Source of the DNA: Acidobacteriota bacterium
GTDB taxonomy: Bacteria; Acidobacteriota; Vicinamibacteria; Vicinamibacterales; UBA2999
Length of the DNA: 64,000 nt
Reading direction: 5' to 3'
Assembly (NCBI GenBank): GCA_030697165.1
Contig: JAUYQQ010000011.1
Coordinates: forward strand, 1-64,000
The notes beneath the pieces were generated by a model, which was given only the letters and a program-made list of their open reading frames with translations, made no database searches and was not told the DNA's origin. The translations under genes were made by a program, and so were the position numbers. Positions 50,149 to 59,699 of this stretch are shown here, piece by piece; the stretch's first letter is position 1; every line of letters begins with the position of its first letter.

Positions 50149-51045
50149 CTAGGGTTGGCCACTGCCCGCGGCCGGTGTGGCGGGTGGCTGGAAGTTGGTC
50201 ATCGACGCGAGCCGTGCTGGCGTCAACAGCTCTTCATAGCGCTGGCCGTTGATGACCCACGTCGGGTAGGTCCTGATCCCGCGGTTGCGGCAGTCCGATG
50301 TCTGCGGCGAACCCTGTCCCCCCGTGCTGCACTCGATGTACGGGAGCCGGCGCGCGGACTCGCCGAAGAGGTCCTTCTGCTGCTTGCAGTGGTCGCACCA
50401 ATGGGCGCCGTACATGACCGCGCCACTGTTCGCCAGGTGGATGGCCAGGGCGCGCGACGTGGGATCCTCGACTCCCGGGATCCGACCGACGACGCCGGTG
50501 TAGTTCAGGTGCAGGAACAGGATCAGCGCCGCCGAGACGGCTCCCCGCCAGGTCAGCCACCGTTGCCACGAGAACCCCTTGATCGTGAACGGCCGCTGGA
50601 AGGTGACGAGAACCAGGATCGCGGTCATCAGCGCGAGACTGGTCAGGCAATACGGGCACGTGGCGCCGAGCATGGTGAGGGACACCGTGGTCAGGTACAC
50701 GCTATAGAGGGCGCCGAAGAAGGCAATGGTCCACGCCATGCGCCAGTGCGTTTCGGCTCGCCGGATAAAGGCCGTTGCCGCCAGCGCGAGATAGGTCAGT
50801 AACCCCCACACCGCCGTCGGCACGCCGAGCAACGTGGCCCATCGGCTCGACAGGACCGCGTCGCACCCGCCGCCCTCGGCGCAGCCTTGCACGGCGGCGC
50901 TCGTCAAACTCGTCCACGAGAGATAACCGGCCAGTGCGACGCCGATCAGACCTAGCGCCAGCAGCGGCCAGTTTGGCGTTGGCCTGAACGTGCCTGCGGG
51001 GAACGTCGCGCTCGATTGATTCTTGCTTTTTGCTTTTCGACCCAT
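50149..51045 (-). CDS. VKOR-thioredoxin fusion protein
   Basis: A 298-residue membrane protein: four to five transmembrane helices with the VKOR cysteine pair CAEGGGC in the first loop and the active site C130-P-Y-C133, then a C-terminal thioredoxin-like domain with W-C217-D-H-C220. VKOR-Trx fusions replace DsbB/DsbA: they oxidise exported proteins using quinone. A TATAAT box at 51057-51062 lies 11 nt before the ATG. It sits next to exported cell-wall enzymes, though those have few cysteines. Confidence 0.93.
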   Translation of the reverse strand: MGRKAKSKNQSSATFPAGTFRPTPNWPLLALGLIGVALAGYLSWTSLTSAAVQGCAEGGGCDAVLSSRWATLLGVPTAVWGLLTYLALAATAFIRRAETHWRMAWTIAFFGALYSVYLTTVSLTMLGATCPYCLTSLALMTAILVLVTFQRPFTIKGFSWQRWLTWRGAVSAALILFLHLNYTGVVGRIPGVEDPTSRALAIHLANSGAVMYGAHWCDHCKQQKDLFGESARRLPYIECSTGGQGSPQTSDCRNRGIRTYPTWVINGQRYEELLTPARLASMTNFQPPATPAAGSGQP

Positions 51046-51056
51046 GGGTGCCGCTA

Positions 51057-51062
51057 ATTATA
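51057..51062 (-). promoter_or_regulatory. -10 box of the VKOR gene
   Basis: TATAAT on the minus strand, 11 nt before the start codon, implying a leader of about 4-5 nt. No -35 consensus seen. Confidence 0.5.
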
Positions 51063-51101
51063 CGAGCGTCAGCCGGTCATTGCCGCAAGTCGCGCCTGGG
51101 G

Positions 51102-52361
51102 TCACGGATTGACCACGGCCTGGTCGACCGCAGCCTTGAAGCGTTGCCGCAGCCCGTCGGGACTGGCCGGCACATTCTGCGTGTTGAGCAAGACGATCAG
51201 TTGCCGCGCCGGATCGATCGAGAAGAACGTACCGGCGGAACCATCCCACCCGTATTCGCCCGCCGCCGTCAGGTAACCGCGCGGGCTTGGTGTGATGACC
51301 ACGTCAACGTTGGCGAGGCCCCAGCCCATGGCGCCGCTGCCGCGCTGTTGCAGCACGGCCGGCGGCAGGCCGTTGCCGGTGATCTGCTCCACCGTCTTCG
51401 CGCCGAGCAGGCGCACGCCGTCGAGTTCGCCCTTGTTCAGCAGCATCTGGCAGAAGCGCATGAAGTCGGGCGCGGTTGACACCAGGCCGACGGCGCCCTC
51501 GATCAGCGCGGGACGCGTGGTGAACGGCACCACTTCTTCGATCTCGAACGGCGCCAGGCCGCCGGCCGGCGCCACCTGGTAGACCGTGGCCAGGCGCGAC
51601 TGCGCCTCTCCTTCGACCCAGAACGCGGTGTCGTGCATCTTGAGCGGCTTCAGGATGCGGTCGGTCACGAACGCGTCAAACGGCTTGCCGGACACGACTT
51701 CCACCAGCCGGCCGAGGGCCGTGGTGCCCTCGCTGTAACGGAACCTGGTGCCGGGGTCCTCCATCAACGGCGCTTGCGTGATGTTGGTGACGAACTGCGG
51801 TAAGGCCTGCGTCCGCACCCGCACCTGGCGCGCGCGGTACAACTCCGACCCGCGGTGGCTCAGGCCCGACGTGTGCAGCAGCAGGTCCTCAACGGTGATC
51901 TCGCGCGACGGCCTGCGCGAGCCGTCCGGTGTCTGCACCATCACGTTCTTGAACTCGGGCAGGTGCTTCGAGGCCGGGTCGGACACGCGGACCTTGCCTT
52001 CCTCCACGAGCATCATCACGGCGACCGCGGTCACCGCCTTGGTTTGTGAGTAGATGCGAAAGATGGTCCGCTCGTCCATGGGCGTGCGCGCCGCGACATC
52101 TCGCAGGCCGACTGGCTCGAGGTAGGCAATCTTGCCGTGACGGGCGACCAGCGCCACGGCGCCGGCGATCTTGTGGTCGGCGACGGCCTGGCGCAGGACT
52201 GCGGTGGCCTGTTGCAGGTGTTCAGCAGACAGGCCCACGGCTTCTGGCGTGGCGCGTGGCGTGGCTTGGGATTGACCGGCACCCCGAAGCGCCTCTAGCG
52301 AAGGGGTGGCCGTGAGGACCGCGGCGAACGAGAGGCCGCAGAGGGTCAAGGTGCGCAGCAT
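51102..52361 (-). CDS. Secreted serine hydrolase, beta-lactamase/esterase fold
   Basis: A 419-residue exported enzyme of the class C beta-lactamase fold. Signal peptide about 1-25. The SxxK motif is S105-Q-T-K108 (RIYSQTKAV), the Tyr motif is YSEG, and LLLHTSGL is the usual marker. The KTG box is replaced near the C-terminus (GWDGSAGTFFSIDP), as in esterases of this family (EstB-like). It probably hydrolyses esters or cell-wall-derived substrates. Confidence 0.9.
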   Translation of the reverse strand: MLRTLTLCGLSFAAVLTATPSLEALRGAGQSQATPRATPEAVGLSAEHLQQATAVLRQAVADHKIAGAVALVARHGKIAYLEPVGLRDVAARTPMDERTIFRIYSQTKAVTAVAVMMLVEEGKVRVSDPASKHLPEFKNVMVQTPDGSRRPSREITVEDLLLHTSGLSHRGSELYRARQVRVRTQALPQFVTNITQAPLMEDPGTRFRYSEGTTALGRLVEVVSGKPFDAFVTDRILKPLKMHDTAFWVEGEAQSRLATVYQVAPAGGLAPFEIEEVVPFTTRPALIEGAVGLVSTAPDFMRFCQMLLNKGELDGVRLLGAKTVEQITGNGLPPAVLQQRGSGAMGWGLANVDVVITPSPRGYLTAAGEYGWDGSAGTFFSIDPARQLIVLLNTQNVPASPDGLRQRFKAAVDQAVVNP

Positions 52362-52404
52362 GCTACGTACTTTGACCCGAAGCTAACTGAACGGCAAGTG
52401 GGTA

Positions 52405-52806
52405 TTACAGGTCGGCGAGCACGCGATCGAGGGCGCCGGGTTCGACGGGCTTCACCAGATGGAGGTTCATCCCGACATCCTCGGAGCGGCGGCGGTCTTC
52501 GTCCTGTCCCCAGCCGGTGATGGCCACCAGGAACATGGCGGCACCCCACTCCGCCTGCCGGATGCGCTGCGCGACCTCGTAGCCATTGAGCTTGGGCAGG
52601 CCGATGTCGAGCAGCACGACGCGCGGCCTGAATTCCTCGGCGGTGCTGAGCGCGGCTTCGCCGTCGTGCGCGGTCCGGGTCTCGTGTCCCATCATCGACA
52701 GCATCATCGCCATGCTCGTGGCCGAATCGGGATTATCGTCGACGACCAGGATCTTCAAATGCGGGGTGTTCGGCATCATTGGTTCGACAACTTTCAAGGC
52801 ATTCAT
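52405..52806 (-). CDS. Stand-alone response-regulator receiver protein
   Basis: A 133-residue single-domain receiver (CheY-like). Acidic pocket D23-D24, phospho-acceptor D67 in VVLLDIGLPKLNGYE, and the conserved Lys in HLVKP near the end. There is no output domain. The start may be 52806 or one of the ATGs at 52779/52776. It is divergent from the ECF sigma factor gene. No histidine kinase adjoins; the orphan NtrY-like kinase at 3304-7257 is far away. Confidence 0.9.
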   Translation of the reverse strand: MNALKVVEPMMPNTPHLKILVVDDNPDSATSMAMMLSMMGHETRTAHDGEAALSTAEEFRPRVVLLDIGLPKLNGYEVAQRIRQAEWGAAMFLVAITGWGQDEDRRRSEDVGMNLHLVKPVEPGALDRVLADL

Positions 52807-52870
52807 TAGCAATGCCGATGCCAACCCGCCGCCCGTCGGGTCCCGTAGCCGTATGATACGCTCCGTCCTG

Positions 52871-53491
52871 ATGGGTAGCGCGACCCCTGTAGATGATGAG
52901 GCCGGCCTCATCGCACAGCTGCGCGCCGGCGAGGAGTCGGCGTACGAACACGTCGTGCGCACCTACGGCGGCCGCCTCCTGGCCGTGACCCGCCGGATCC
53001 TCGGTTCCGACGAAGACGCCCGTGATGTCGTGCAGGACGCCTTCCTCAACGCCTTCCGCAGCGTCAACCGCTTCGAGGGCAACTCGAAGCTCTCCACCTG
53101 GCTGCATCGCATTGCCGTAAATGCCGCGTTGATGAAGCTGCGGACGCGCCGGCGCAAACCCGAGCAGTCGATTGAGACGCTGCTGCCCGCATTCCTGGAT
53201 GACGGCCACCACCAAGAACGGTTTCAGAGCTGGGATGAGCCGGTTGACCAGGTCATGGAGCGCGCCGAAACCCGGCAGCTGGTCCGGGCCCAGATCGACG
53301 CGCTGCCCGAGAGCTACCGTACCGTTCTCGTGCTGCGCGACATCGAAGGATTAGACACCGAGGAAACCGCGAACATGCTGGGGCTGACTGTCAACGCCAC
53401 CAAGATTCGACTGCACCGCGCCCGCCAGGCGCTGCGCTCGCTGCTCGCGCCGCACCTCGCCGGGGCGGGCCCGGGAAAGGCGGCATCATGA
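52871..53491 (+). CDS. ECF (RpoE-like) RNA polymerase sigma factor
   Basis: A 206-residue group 4 sigma factor with region 2 (YEHVVRTYGGRLLAVTRRILGSDEDARDVVQDAFLNAFRSVNRFEG ... STWLHRIAVNAALMKLR) and region 4 (LPESYRTVLVLRDIEGLDTEETANMLGLTVNATKIRLHRARQALR). The ATG at 52871 or at 52853 may start it. Its stop overlaps the anti-sigma gene (ATGA), the usual sigma/anti-sigma arrangement. Confidence 0.93.
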   Translation: MGSATPVDDEAGLIAQLRAGEESAYEHVVRTYGGRLLAVTRRILGSDEDARDVVQDAFLNAFRSVNRFEGNSKLSTWLHRIAVNAALMKLRTRRRKPEQSIETLLPAFLDDGHHQERFQSWDEPVDQVMERAETRQLVRAQIDALPESYRTVLVLRDIEGLDTEETANMLGLTVNATKIRLHRARQALRSLLAPHLAGAGPGKAAS

Positions 53492-53739
53492 AGTGCCGTG
53501 AGCTGGCGGAGTTCCTGATGGACTACGTGAGCGGCGAGCTCCCCGAGGAGAACCGCTCCCATTTCGAGCTGCATCTGTCGCGCTGCCGCAACTGTCGCGA
53601 GTACCTCGTCCAGTACGAAGGCTGCGTTAAGGCCGGCCGCATCGCCTGCGGCGAGATGAGCGACGAGCTCCCGGCCGATGTCCCGGAGGACCTCGTGAAG
53701 GCCGTCCTCGCCGCCCGCAAATTCGACCCTTCCAGCTAA
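53488..53739 (+). CDS. Zinc-finger anti-sigma factor (cytosolic, ZAS-type)
   Basis: An 83-residue protein with the anti-sigma zinc motif H-x3-C-x2-C seen as FELHLSRCRNCREYL, plus N-terminal C3 (KCRELAEFLMDYVSGEL). There is no transmembrane helix, so it is a cytosolic anti-sigma factor, which would bind and hold the sigma factor encoded just upstream. Translationally coupled by an ATGA overlap. Redox or metal sensing through the zinc cysteines is a family-based inference. Confidence 0.92.
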   Translation: MKCRELAEFLMDYVSGELPEENRSHFELHLSRCRNCREYLVQYEGCVKAGRIACGEMSDELPADVPEDLVKAVLAARKFDPSS

Positions 53740-53744
53740 CCCAG

Positions 53745-53789
53745 CACCCTAGGCACCTTAGGCACCCTAGGCACCCTAGGCACTCTAGC
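53745..53789. repeat. 9-bp tandem array, CACCCTAGG units
   Basis: CACCCTAGG, CACCTTAGG, CACCCTAGG, CACCCTAGG, CACTCTAGC. Each unit but the last holds a CC[CT]TAGG core. It ends 4 bases before the -35 of hspR. Confidence 0.88.
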
Positions 53790-53792
53790 TAG

Positions 53793-53821
53793 TTGATACG
53801 CCTCGTATCAAGTGCTACACT
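53793..53821 (+). promoter_or_regulatory. hspR promoter with overlapping HAIR-like operator
   Basis: -35 TTGATA (53793-53798), 17-nt spacer, -10 TACACT (53816-53821), predicted start at about 53828, the first base of the GTG. The palindrome TTGATAC-N5-GTATCAA (53793-53811) covers the -35, where an HspR dimer would block polymerase. This resembles the HAIR site bound by HspR (consensus CTTGAGT-N7-ACTCAAG) in symmetry, though the sequence is not identical. Confidence 0.8.
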
Positions 53822-53827
53822 TGAGGC

Positions 53828-54181
53828 GTGTCAACTTCAGAGCTGATCTTCATCTCGGTCGCGGCCCGGATGCTCGACATGCACCCGCAAACGCTGCGCA
53901 AGTACGAGCGGCTCGGCCTGGTCCGCCCGGCGCGCACCGTCGGCAGCATGCGCCTCTACTCGCACGACGAGATCGAGCGGCTGCGGTTCATCAAGCGGCT
54001 CGTGGACGAAGCGGGTGTCAATCTTGCAGGCGTGCAGCAGTTGTTGTCGGTCGCCGAAACCATGCAGCGCATTCGCCCCTTGATGCAGCCCGGTGCGCTC
54101 CAGCGCGACGCCACCCGTCGCCGCCTGTTGCGGGAGATCGATCAGCTGGCGGCCCTGCTGGGCCTGGACGGCGAGGCGTAG
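53828..54181 (+). CDS. hspR: MerR-family heat-shock repressor HspR
   Basis: A 117-residue MerR-type repressor. The winged helix includes [54 protein letters not shown], the HspR signature, followed by a coiled helix. HspR with DnaK represses the dnaK/clpB genes and is released by heat. The GTG start has no Shine-Dalgarno sequence but lies 6 nt after the -10, so the mRNA is probably leaderless. It leads the operon hspR-cbpA-clpB-ftsH and likely represses itself. Confidence 0.93.
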   Translation: MSTSELIFISVAARMLDMHPQTLRKYERLGLVRPARTVGSMRLYSHDEIERLRFIKRLVDEAGVNLAGVQQLLSVAETMQRIRPLMQPGALQRDATRRRLLREIDQLAALLGLDGEA

Positions 54182-54182
54182 C

Positions 54183-55154
54183 GTGGATTTCAAGGATTAC
54201 TACACCACGCTCGGGATCGCGAAGACCGCCTCCGAGAAAGAGATCAAGGCGGCGTTTCGCAAGCTCGCACGCAAGTACCACCCCGACGTCAACCCGGGCG
54301 ACAAGGGCGCCGAGGCCAAGTTCAAGGAACTGAACGAGGCCAACGAAGTGCTGAGCGACCCGGTCAAGCGCAAGAAGTACGACGAACTCGGGGCGAACTG
54401 GCGCGCGTATGAGAACGCCCCGCCCCCCCATGCCGGTGGCAGTCCGTTCGGCCAGGGCGGCGGCGGCTTTCACACCATGTCGCAAGAAGACATGGCCGAC
54501 ATGTTCGGCGGCGAAAGTCCGTTCTCGGACTTCTTCACGACCTTCTTCGGCGGCATGGGCGGGCCCGAGCCGTCGGCCGGTGGCCGTGGTGGCCGTGGCC
54601 GGGCGCGCACCCGCAAGGGGCAGGATGTCGAGCACCCGTTCGAGTTGGACCTGGAGGATGCCTTGCGCGGCAGCGTGCAGCGCCTGCAGCTCCGGCACGA
54701 CGGCCACTCGCGCGCGGTGGAAGTGCGCATCCCGGCCGGTGTGACCGACGGCTCGCGCGTGCGCGTCGCCGGCGAGGGCGGCCGCGGCACCGGCAGCGCC
54801 CCCAGTGGCGACCTGTATCTGCGGGTGCACCTGAAGGCGCATCCCGTGTTCGAGGTGAAGGGCCGCGATGTCTACACCAAGACCCGCGTGCCGGTGACCA
54901 CGGCGGTGCTCGGCGGCGAAGTGGACGTGGTGACGCCCGAATCGAAGACGCTGCGGCTCAGGGTGCCGGCGGGCACGTCCAGCGGCCAGCGCTTCCGCCT
55001 GCGCGGCCAGGGCATGCCGTCGGTCGGCAAGCCCGACGACCGCGGCGACCTCTACGCGAATGTCGAAGTGGACATTCCCAAAGCGCTCAGCGACGACGAG
55101 CGCGCGTTATATGAGCAACTGCGCGCACTGCGTGAAGTGAAAAGTGAGAAGTGA
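54183..55154 (+). CDS. DnaJ-family co-chaperone (CbpA-like, type II)
   Basis: A 323-residue J-protein. J-domain at 1-70 with the HPD motif (KYHPDVNPGDKGAEAKFKELNEAN), a Gly/Phe-rich linker (about 80-145), then the two C-terminal beta domains (DVEHPFELDLEDALRGSVQRLQL ... GGEVDVVTPESKTLRLRVPAG). It lacks the four-Cys zinc domain, so it is type II (CbpA/DnaJ2). Start GTG 54183 is one base after the hspR stop. The last residues (REVKSEK) and stop come from a 7-bp array at 55137-55171. Confidence 0.92.
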   Translation: MDFKDYYTTLGIAKTASEKEIKAAFRKLARKYHPDVNPGDKGAEAKFKELNEANEVLSDPVKRKKYDELGANWRAYENAPPPHAGGSPFGQGGGGFHTMSQEDMADMFGGESPFSDFFTTFFGGMGGPEPSAGGRGGRGRARTRKGQDVEHPFELDLEDALRGSVQRLQLRHDGHSRAVEVRIPAGVTDGSRVRVAGEGGRGTGSAPSGDLYLRVHLKAHPVFEVKGRDVYTKTRVPVTTAVLGGEVDVVTPESKTLRLRVPAGTSSGQRFRLRGQGMPSVGKPDDRGDLYANVEVDIPKALSDDERALYEQLRALREVKSEK

Positions 55155-55171
55155 GAAGTAGGAAGTGAGAA
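55137..55171 (+). repeat. 7-bp tandem array, GTGAGAA units
   Basis: GTGAAAA, GTGAGAA, GTGAGAA, GTAGGAA, GTGAGAA. It holds the cbpA stop (55152-55154) and ends 7 bases before the clpB ATG; the AGGAAG in it may serve as part of the clpB ribosome binding region. Confidence 0.82.
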
Positions 55172-55178
55172 GCGGATC

Positions 55179-57725
55179 ATGAATCTCAACAAATTTACCG
55201 AGAAGGCCCAGGAGGCCGTGCTGGCGGCGCCGCAACTGGCGTCGGCGCTGAACCACGCGCAGGTGGAGCCCGAGCACCTGCTGGTGACGCTCGCCGAGCA
55301 GCAGAATGGCGTGGTGCCCACGGTGTTCAGGAAGCTCGGTGTGGATCCATCCGTCGTCAGCGGCGCGCTGCGCGCGCACCTCGGCAAGCAGCCCAAGGCG
55401 CACGGCGGCTCCGAGCCGCACCTCTCCCCTCGCCTGCGGGTCGCGTTCGACGCGGCCCAGGCCGAGGCCAAGACCATGCAGGACGAGTACGTCAGCACCG
55501 AGCACTTGCTGCTCGGCCTGTTGATCGAGACCGGCCAGTCGGCCACCGTCGATCAGCTCAAGGCCAACGGCATTACCCGGGCAAAAGTGCTCGAGGCGTT
55601 GACCGCGGTGCGCGGCAACCAGCGCGTGACCGACCAGAACCCCGAGGGCAAGTACGAAGCGCTCGAGAAGTACGGCCGTGACCTCACCGAGCTGGCACGC
55701 AAGGGCAAGCTCGACCCGGTGATCGGGCGCGACGAGGAAGTGCGCCGCGTGATCCAGGTGCTGTCGCGTCGCACCAAGAACAACCCGGTGCTGATCGGCG
55801 AACCCGGCGTCGGCAAGACCGCCATTGTCGAGGGGCTCGCCCAGCGCATTGTGCGCGGCGACGTCCCCGAGGGCCTCAAGGACAAGAAGATCGTCACGCT
55901 GGACATGGGCGCGTTGATCGCCGGCGCCAAGTCCCGCGGCGAGTTCGAAGACCGGCTGAAGGCGGTGCTGAAGGAAGTGTCCGAGGCCCAGGGCCAGATC
56001 GTCCTCTTTATCGACGAGCTGCATACCGTGGTCGGAGCCGGCGCATCGGAAGGGTCGATGGATGCGTCCAACATGCTGAAGCCCATGCTCGCCCGCGGCG
56101 AACTGCACACCATCGGCGCCACCACCCTCGACGAGTACCGCAAGTACATCGAGAAGGATGCCGCGCTCGAGCGCCGCTTCCAGCCGGTGCAGGTCGGCGA
56201 GCCGACCGTCGAAGACACCATCAGCATCCTGCGCGGCTTGCGCGAACGCTACGAGATCCATCACGGCGTGAAGTTCAAGGACGCGGCGCTGGTGGCGGCG
56301 GCGGTGTTGTCGCAGCGCTACATCGCCGACCGGTTCCTGCCCGACAAGGCCATCGACCTGATGGACGAAGCCGCGTCCAAGCTGCGCATGGAGATTGATT
56401 CCATGCCGGTCGAGCTGGACGAGGTGCGTCGCCGCATCATGCAGCTCGAGATTGAACGTGAAGCCCTACGCAAGGAGAAGGACAAGGCGTCACAGGACCG
56501 GCTGGCCAAACTCGAAAAGGACCTCGCCGACCTCAAGGAGCAGGATACCGAGTTGCGCTCGCACTGGGAGCAGGAGAAAGAAGCCATCCAGGCCGGCCGC
56601 CAGTTGAAGGAACAACTCGAACAGGTCCGCGTCGAAGTGGAACAGGCGCAGCGCTCCGGCGACTACGCCGTGGCGTCGGAATTGCAGTACGGCCGGGTGC
56701 CGGAGCTCGAGGCGAAGATTAAGGAACGCGAGACGCGCCTCCAGGGCCTGCAGCAGGTCAAGAGCATGCTGAAGGAAGAGGTCGACGAAGAAGACATCGC
56801 CGAGGTCGTCGGCAAGTGGACCGGCATTCCCGTGAGCCGGCTGCTCGAAGGCGAAGTCCAGAAGCTGCTCAAGATGGAAGAGCGGCTGCACCAGCGCGTG
56901 GTTGGCCAGGACGAGGCGGTCGTGTCGGTGTCAAACGCCATTCGGCGCGCGCGCGCCGGCTTGCAGGACCCCAACCGGCCGCTCGGCAGCTTCATTTTCC
57001 TGGGCCCCACGGGCGTCGGCAAGACCGAGCTCGCGCGCGCGCTCGCCGAGTTCCTGTTCGACTCGGAGCAGGCGACGATTCGACTCGACATGTCCGAGTA
57101 CCAGGAGAAGCACACCGTCTCGCGCATGATCGGCGCGCCGCCCGGATACGTCGGCTACGACGAGGCCGGCCAGTTGACCGAGGCCGTCCGGCGCCGGCCG
57201 TACGCGGTGGTCTTGTTCGATGAGGTCGAGAAGGCTCATCCGGAAGTGCTGAACGTGTTGCTGCAGTTACTTGATGACGGCCGCCTGACCGACGGCAAGG
57301 GCCGGGTGGTTGACTTCACCAACACCGTGGTCATCATGACCTCGAATCTGCGCGACCTCGACGCGCTGCGGGGGCATTTCCGGCCGGAGTTCATCAACCG
57401 CATCGACGACATCGTGTTCTTCCATTCGCTCGATCGGGAGCACATCACGCAGATCGTCGAGATCCAGATGCGCGGACTGTTGAGGCGCCTGGCCGACCGG
57501 AAGATTCACATCACCCTGAGTGACGCGGCGAAGGACTTCCTCGTCCGCGAAGGGTATGATCCGGTATACGGGGCTCGGCCGCTGAAACGGGCCCTGCAGC
57601 GTCTGCTGCTCGACCCCCTGGCGCTCAGGGTGCTCGACGGCGAGTTCCGCGACGGCGATACCGTCGTCGTGGACCTGATTACCGACAAGCTCAGCTTCGC
57701 GAAAGGTCAGCCGGTCCATGTCTAG
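55179..57725 (+). CDS. clpB: ATP-dependent disaggregase ClpB
   Basis: An 848-residue Hsp100 protein that rescues aggregated proteins with DnaK. N-domain (1-140), NBD1 with Walker [14 protein letters not shown] (K213), the long coiled-coil middle domain (about 400-525, e.g. [30 protein letters not shown]), NBD2 with [11 protein letters not shown] (K615), and the C-terminal [20 protein letters not shown] region. The length fits ClpB, slightly shorter than E. coli. It overlaps ftsH by 8 bases. Third gene of the HspR operon. Confidence 0.95.
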   Translation: MNLNKFTEKAQEAVLAAPQLASALNHAQVEPEHLLVTLAEQQNGVVPTVFRKLGVDPSVVSGALRAHLGKQPKAHGGSEPHLSPRLRVAFDAAQAEAKTMQDEYVSTEHLLLGLLIETGQSATVDQLKANGITRAKVLEALTAVRGNQRVTDQNPEGKYEALEKYGRDLTELARKGKLDPVIGRDEEVRRVIQVLSRRTKNNPVLIGEPGVGKTAIVEGLAQRIVRGDVPEGLKDKKIVTLDMGALIAGAKSRGEFEDRLKAVLKEVSEAQGQIVLFIDELHTVVGAGASEGSMDASNMLKPMLARGELHTIGATTLDEYRKYIEKDAALERRFQPVQVGEPTVEDTISILRGLRERYEIHHGVKFKDAALVAAAVLSQRYIADRFLPDKAIDLMDEAASKLRMEIDSMPVELDEVRRRIMQLEIEREALRKEKDKASQDRLAKLEKDLADLKEQDTELRSHWEQEKEAIQAGRQLKEQLEQVRVEVEQAQRSGDYAVASELQYGRVPELEAKIKERETRLQGLQQVKSMLKEEVDEEDIAEVVGKWTGIPVSRLLEGEVQKLLKMEERLHQRVVGQDEAVVSVSNAIRRARAGLQDPNRPLGSFIFLGPTGVGKTELARALAEFLFDSEQATIRLDMSEYQEKHTVSRMIGAPPGYVGYDEAGQLTEAVRRRPYAVVLFDEVEKAHPEVLNVLLQLLDDGRLTDGKGRVVDFTNTVVIMTSNLRDLDALRGHFRPEFINRIDDIVFFHSLDREHITQIVEIQMRGLLRRLADRKIHITLSDAAKDFLVREGYDPVYGARPLKRALQRLLLDPLALRVLDGEFRDGDTVVVDLITDKLSFAKGQPVHV

Positions 57726-59598
57726 TCCCGTCTCGCCGCCCGGCGGCCCGAAAGGCCGGCCGGCGGCCCCCAAGCCGACCACCATCTGGTGGGTGCTCGG
57801 TGCGCTGACCGTGCTCGCGCTGGGCCAGGCGTTTTTCCTGGCGCCGGCGGGCCGGCAGCTGTCCTACAGCGAGTTCAAGGGGCTGGTCCGCAGCGGCCAG
57901 GTGGCCGAAGTCTCAGTTGGCGATTCGATCATCCGCGGCTCGCTCAAGAAGGCTGGCGACGATGGCACGACCGCGTTCTCGACGACCCGGGTGACCGACC
58001 CGAAGCTCGTGGAGGAACTGGATGCCGCCAGCGTCAAGTACTCGGGCGAGCTCGTCAGCCGGTGGGTGCCCGAGCTGCTCGGCTGGGTGATTCCCCTGCT
58101 GCTGCTGTTTGGCCTGTGGACGTTCTTCTTCAAGCGCATGGGCGGCGCCGAGGGCGGCATCATGTCGTTCTCGCGCAGCAAGGCCAAGCTCATGGCGGAA
58201 GACGACGTGAAGACGACGTTTGCCGACGTGGCTGGCGTGGACGAGGCGGCGCAGGAACTGCGCGAGATCGTCGAGTTCCTGAAGACCCCGAAGAAGTACA
58301 CCAATCTTGGCGGCAAGATCCCCAAGGGGGTGCTGCTGGTCGGCCCGCCGGGCACCGGCAAGACCCTGCTGGCGCGCGCTGTTGCCGGCGAGGCCAAGGT
58401 GCCCTTCTTCAGCATGAGCGGCTCGGAGTTTGTCGAGATGTTCGTCGGCGTCGGCGCCGCCCGGGTCCGCGACATGTTCGCCCAGGCCGAGGCCAAGGCA
58501 CCGTGCATCGTCTTCATCGACGAGCTCGACGCGCTCGGCAAGGCCCGCCAGCAAAGCGCGTTTGGCGGTCACGAGGAACGCGAGCAGACGCTCAACCAGT
58601 TGCTGTCGGAGATGGACGGCTTCGATGCCCGCAAGGCGATCATCATCATGGCCGCGACCAACCGGCCCGAGGTGCTGGACCCGGCGTTGCTGCGCCCAGG
58701 CCGCTTCGACCGCCAGGTTCTGGTGGACAAGCCCGACGTCAAGGGCCGCGAAGCGGTGCTGAAGATTCACGCGCGCAACGTGAAGCTCAACGCGGCCGTG
58801 GACCTGCGCACGGTGGCGGCGCGCACGGCCGGCTTTGCCGGCGCCGACCTTGCCAACCTGGTCAACGAAGCCGCCCTGCTGGCCGCGCGGCGCGATGCCG
58901 AGACCGTGGAGATGCAGGACTTCAACGAGGCCATCGACCGCCTGGTCGCCGGGCTCGAGAAGAAACGCGTGATGAACACCAAGGAACGCGAGATTATCGC
59001 GTACCACGAGTCGGGTCACGCCATCGTCGCGAGCGTGCTGCCCAACATGGACCCGGTGCACAAGATCTCGATCGTCGCCCGCGGCTTCGGTGCGCTCGGC
59101 TACACCATGCAGTTGCCGCTCGAAGAGCGCTACCTGATGCAGAAGGGCGACCTGCTCAACCAGATGGCCATCCTGCTGGGCGGCCGCGCCGCGGAAGAGA
59201 TTGCCATCGGCGAGATCTCGACCGGCGCGCAGAACGATCTGCAGCGGGTCTCGGACCTCGCCCGCTCGATGGTCACCGAATGGGGCATGAGCGAGCGGCT
59301 GGGCACGATCAACTTCGATCCGCCGCGCCGGGGCCGCTTCCTGGACCTGGGCATGCCGATCGAACGGGGCCTGTACAGCGACGATACCGCGCGCATGATT
59401 GATGACGAGGTGAAGCAGCTCATCTCCGGCGCCCACAACGAAGCCCGGCGCATCCTGCGCGAACACCGCGAAGTGCTCGAGCGCGTCACCCGCCGCCTGC
59501 TGGAGAAGGAAGTGATGGAAGGCGATGAGCTGCGCGAGATCATGAGTGCCCAACCGCAGGAACAGGAGATCAAGAGTTCAGGAGTAGCCATTTCTTAA
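57718..59598 (+). CDS. ftsH: ATP-dependent zinc metalloprotease FtsH
   Basis: A 626-residue membrane AAA protease. Two N-terminal membrane helices (about 22-42 and 117-139), a small periplasmic domain, the AAA module with Walker [11 protein letters not shown] (K215) and SRH region [21 protein letters not shown], and the protease domain with H430-E-S-G-H434 (family form HEAGH) and [10 protein letters not shown]. It degrades misfolded membrane proteins and short-lived regulators. Here it shares an operon with clpB (8-bp overlap), linking membrane and cytosolic quality control. The last residues ([13 protein letters not shown]) fall in a repeat. Confidence 0.95.
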   Translation: MSSPVSPPGGPKGRPAAPKPTTIWWVLGALTVLALGQAFFLAPAGRQLSYSEFKGLVRSGQVAEVSVGDSIIRGSLKKAGDDGTTAFSTTRVTDPKLVEELDAASVKYSGELVSRWVPELLGWVIPLLLLFGLWTFFFKRMGGAEGGIMSFSRSKAKLMAEDDVKTTFADVAGVDEAAQELREIVEFLKTPKKYTNLGGKIPKGVLLVGPPGTGKTLLARAVAGEAKVPFFSMSGSEFVEMFVGVGAARVRDMFAQAEAKAPCIVFIDELDALGKARQQSAFGGHEEREQTLNQLLSEMDGFDARKAIIIMAATNRPEVLDPALLRPGRFDRQVLVDKPDVKGREAVLKIHARNVKLNAAVDLRTVAARTAGFAGADLANLVNEAALLAARRDAETVEMQDFNEAIDRLVAGLEKKRVMNTKEREIIAYHESGHAIVASVLPNMDPVHKISIVARGFGALGYTMQLPLEERYLMQKGDLLNQMAILLGGRAAEEIAIGEISTGAQNDLQRVSDLARSMVTEWGMSERLGTINFDPPRRGRFLDLGMPIERGLYSDDTARMIDDEVKQLISGAHNEARRILREHREVLERVTRRLLEKEVMEGDELREIMSAQPQEQEIKSSGVAIS

Positions 59599-59640
59599 GA
59601 CTTCTCTTGTACTCCTGGCCTCCTGTTTCTGGAACTCCTG
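59561..59640. repeat. AACAGGAGATCAAGAG-type imperfect inverted repeat
   Basis: Left part 59561-59585 encodes the ftsH C-terminus; right part 59607-59640 is an imperfect reverse complement. Same family as 18587-18640 and 30337-30396. Confidence 0.65.
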
Positions 59641-59658
59641 ACTTCGCTCGTCCGTCTA

Positions 59659-59698
59659 TTGACTACATTGCAGGCATTGATATAGCCTGCAATGCAGT
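59659..59698 (+). promoter_or_regulatory. PadR promoter and operator
   Basis: -35 TTGACT (59659-59664) and a -10 near TATAGC (59681-59686). Inverted arms ACTACATTGCAGGC (59662-59675) and GCCTGCAATGCAGT (59685-59698) pair with one mismatch around a 9-nt centre that holds the -10. The ATG follows at 59700, so the transcript leader would be only a few bases. Strong candidate for PadR autorepression. Confidence 0.72.
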
Positions 59699-59699
59699 C

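Noticed and set aside
57913-59553. 546-residue open frame antisense to ftsH
   Set aside because: Shadow frame; ftsH is unmistakable on the plus strand.
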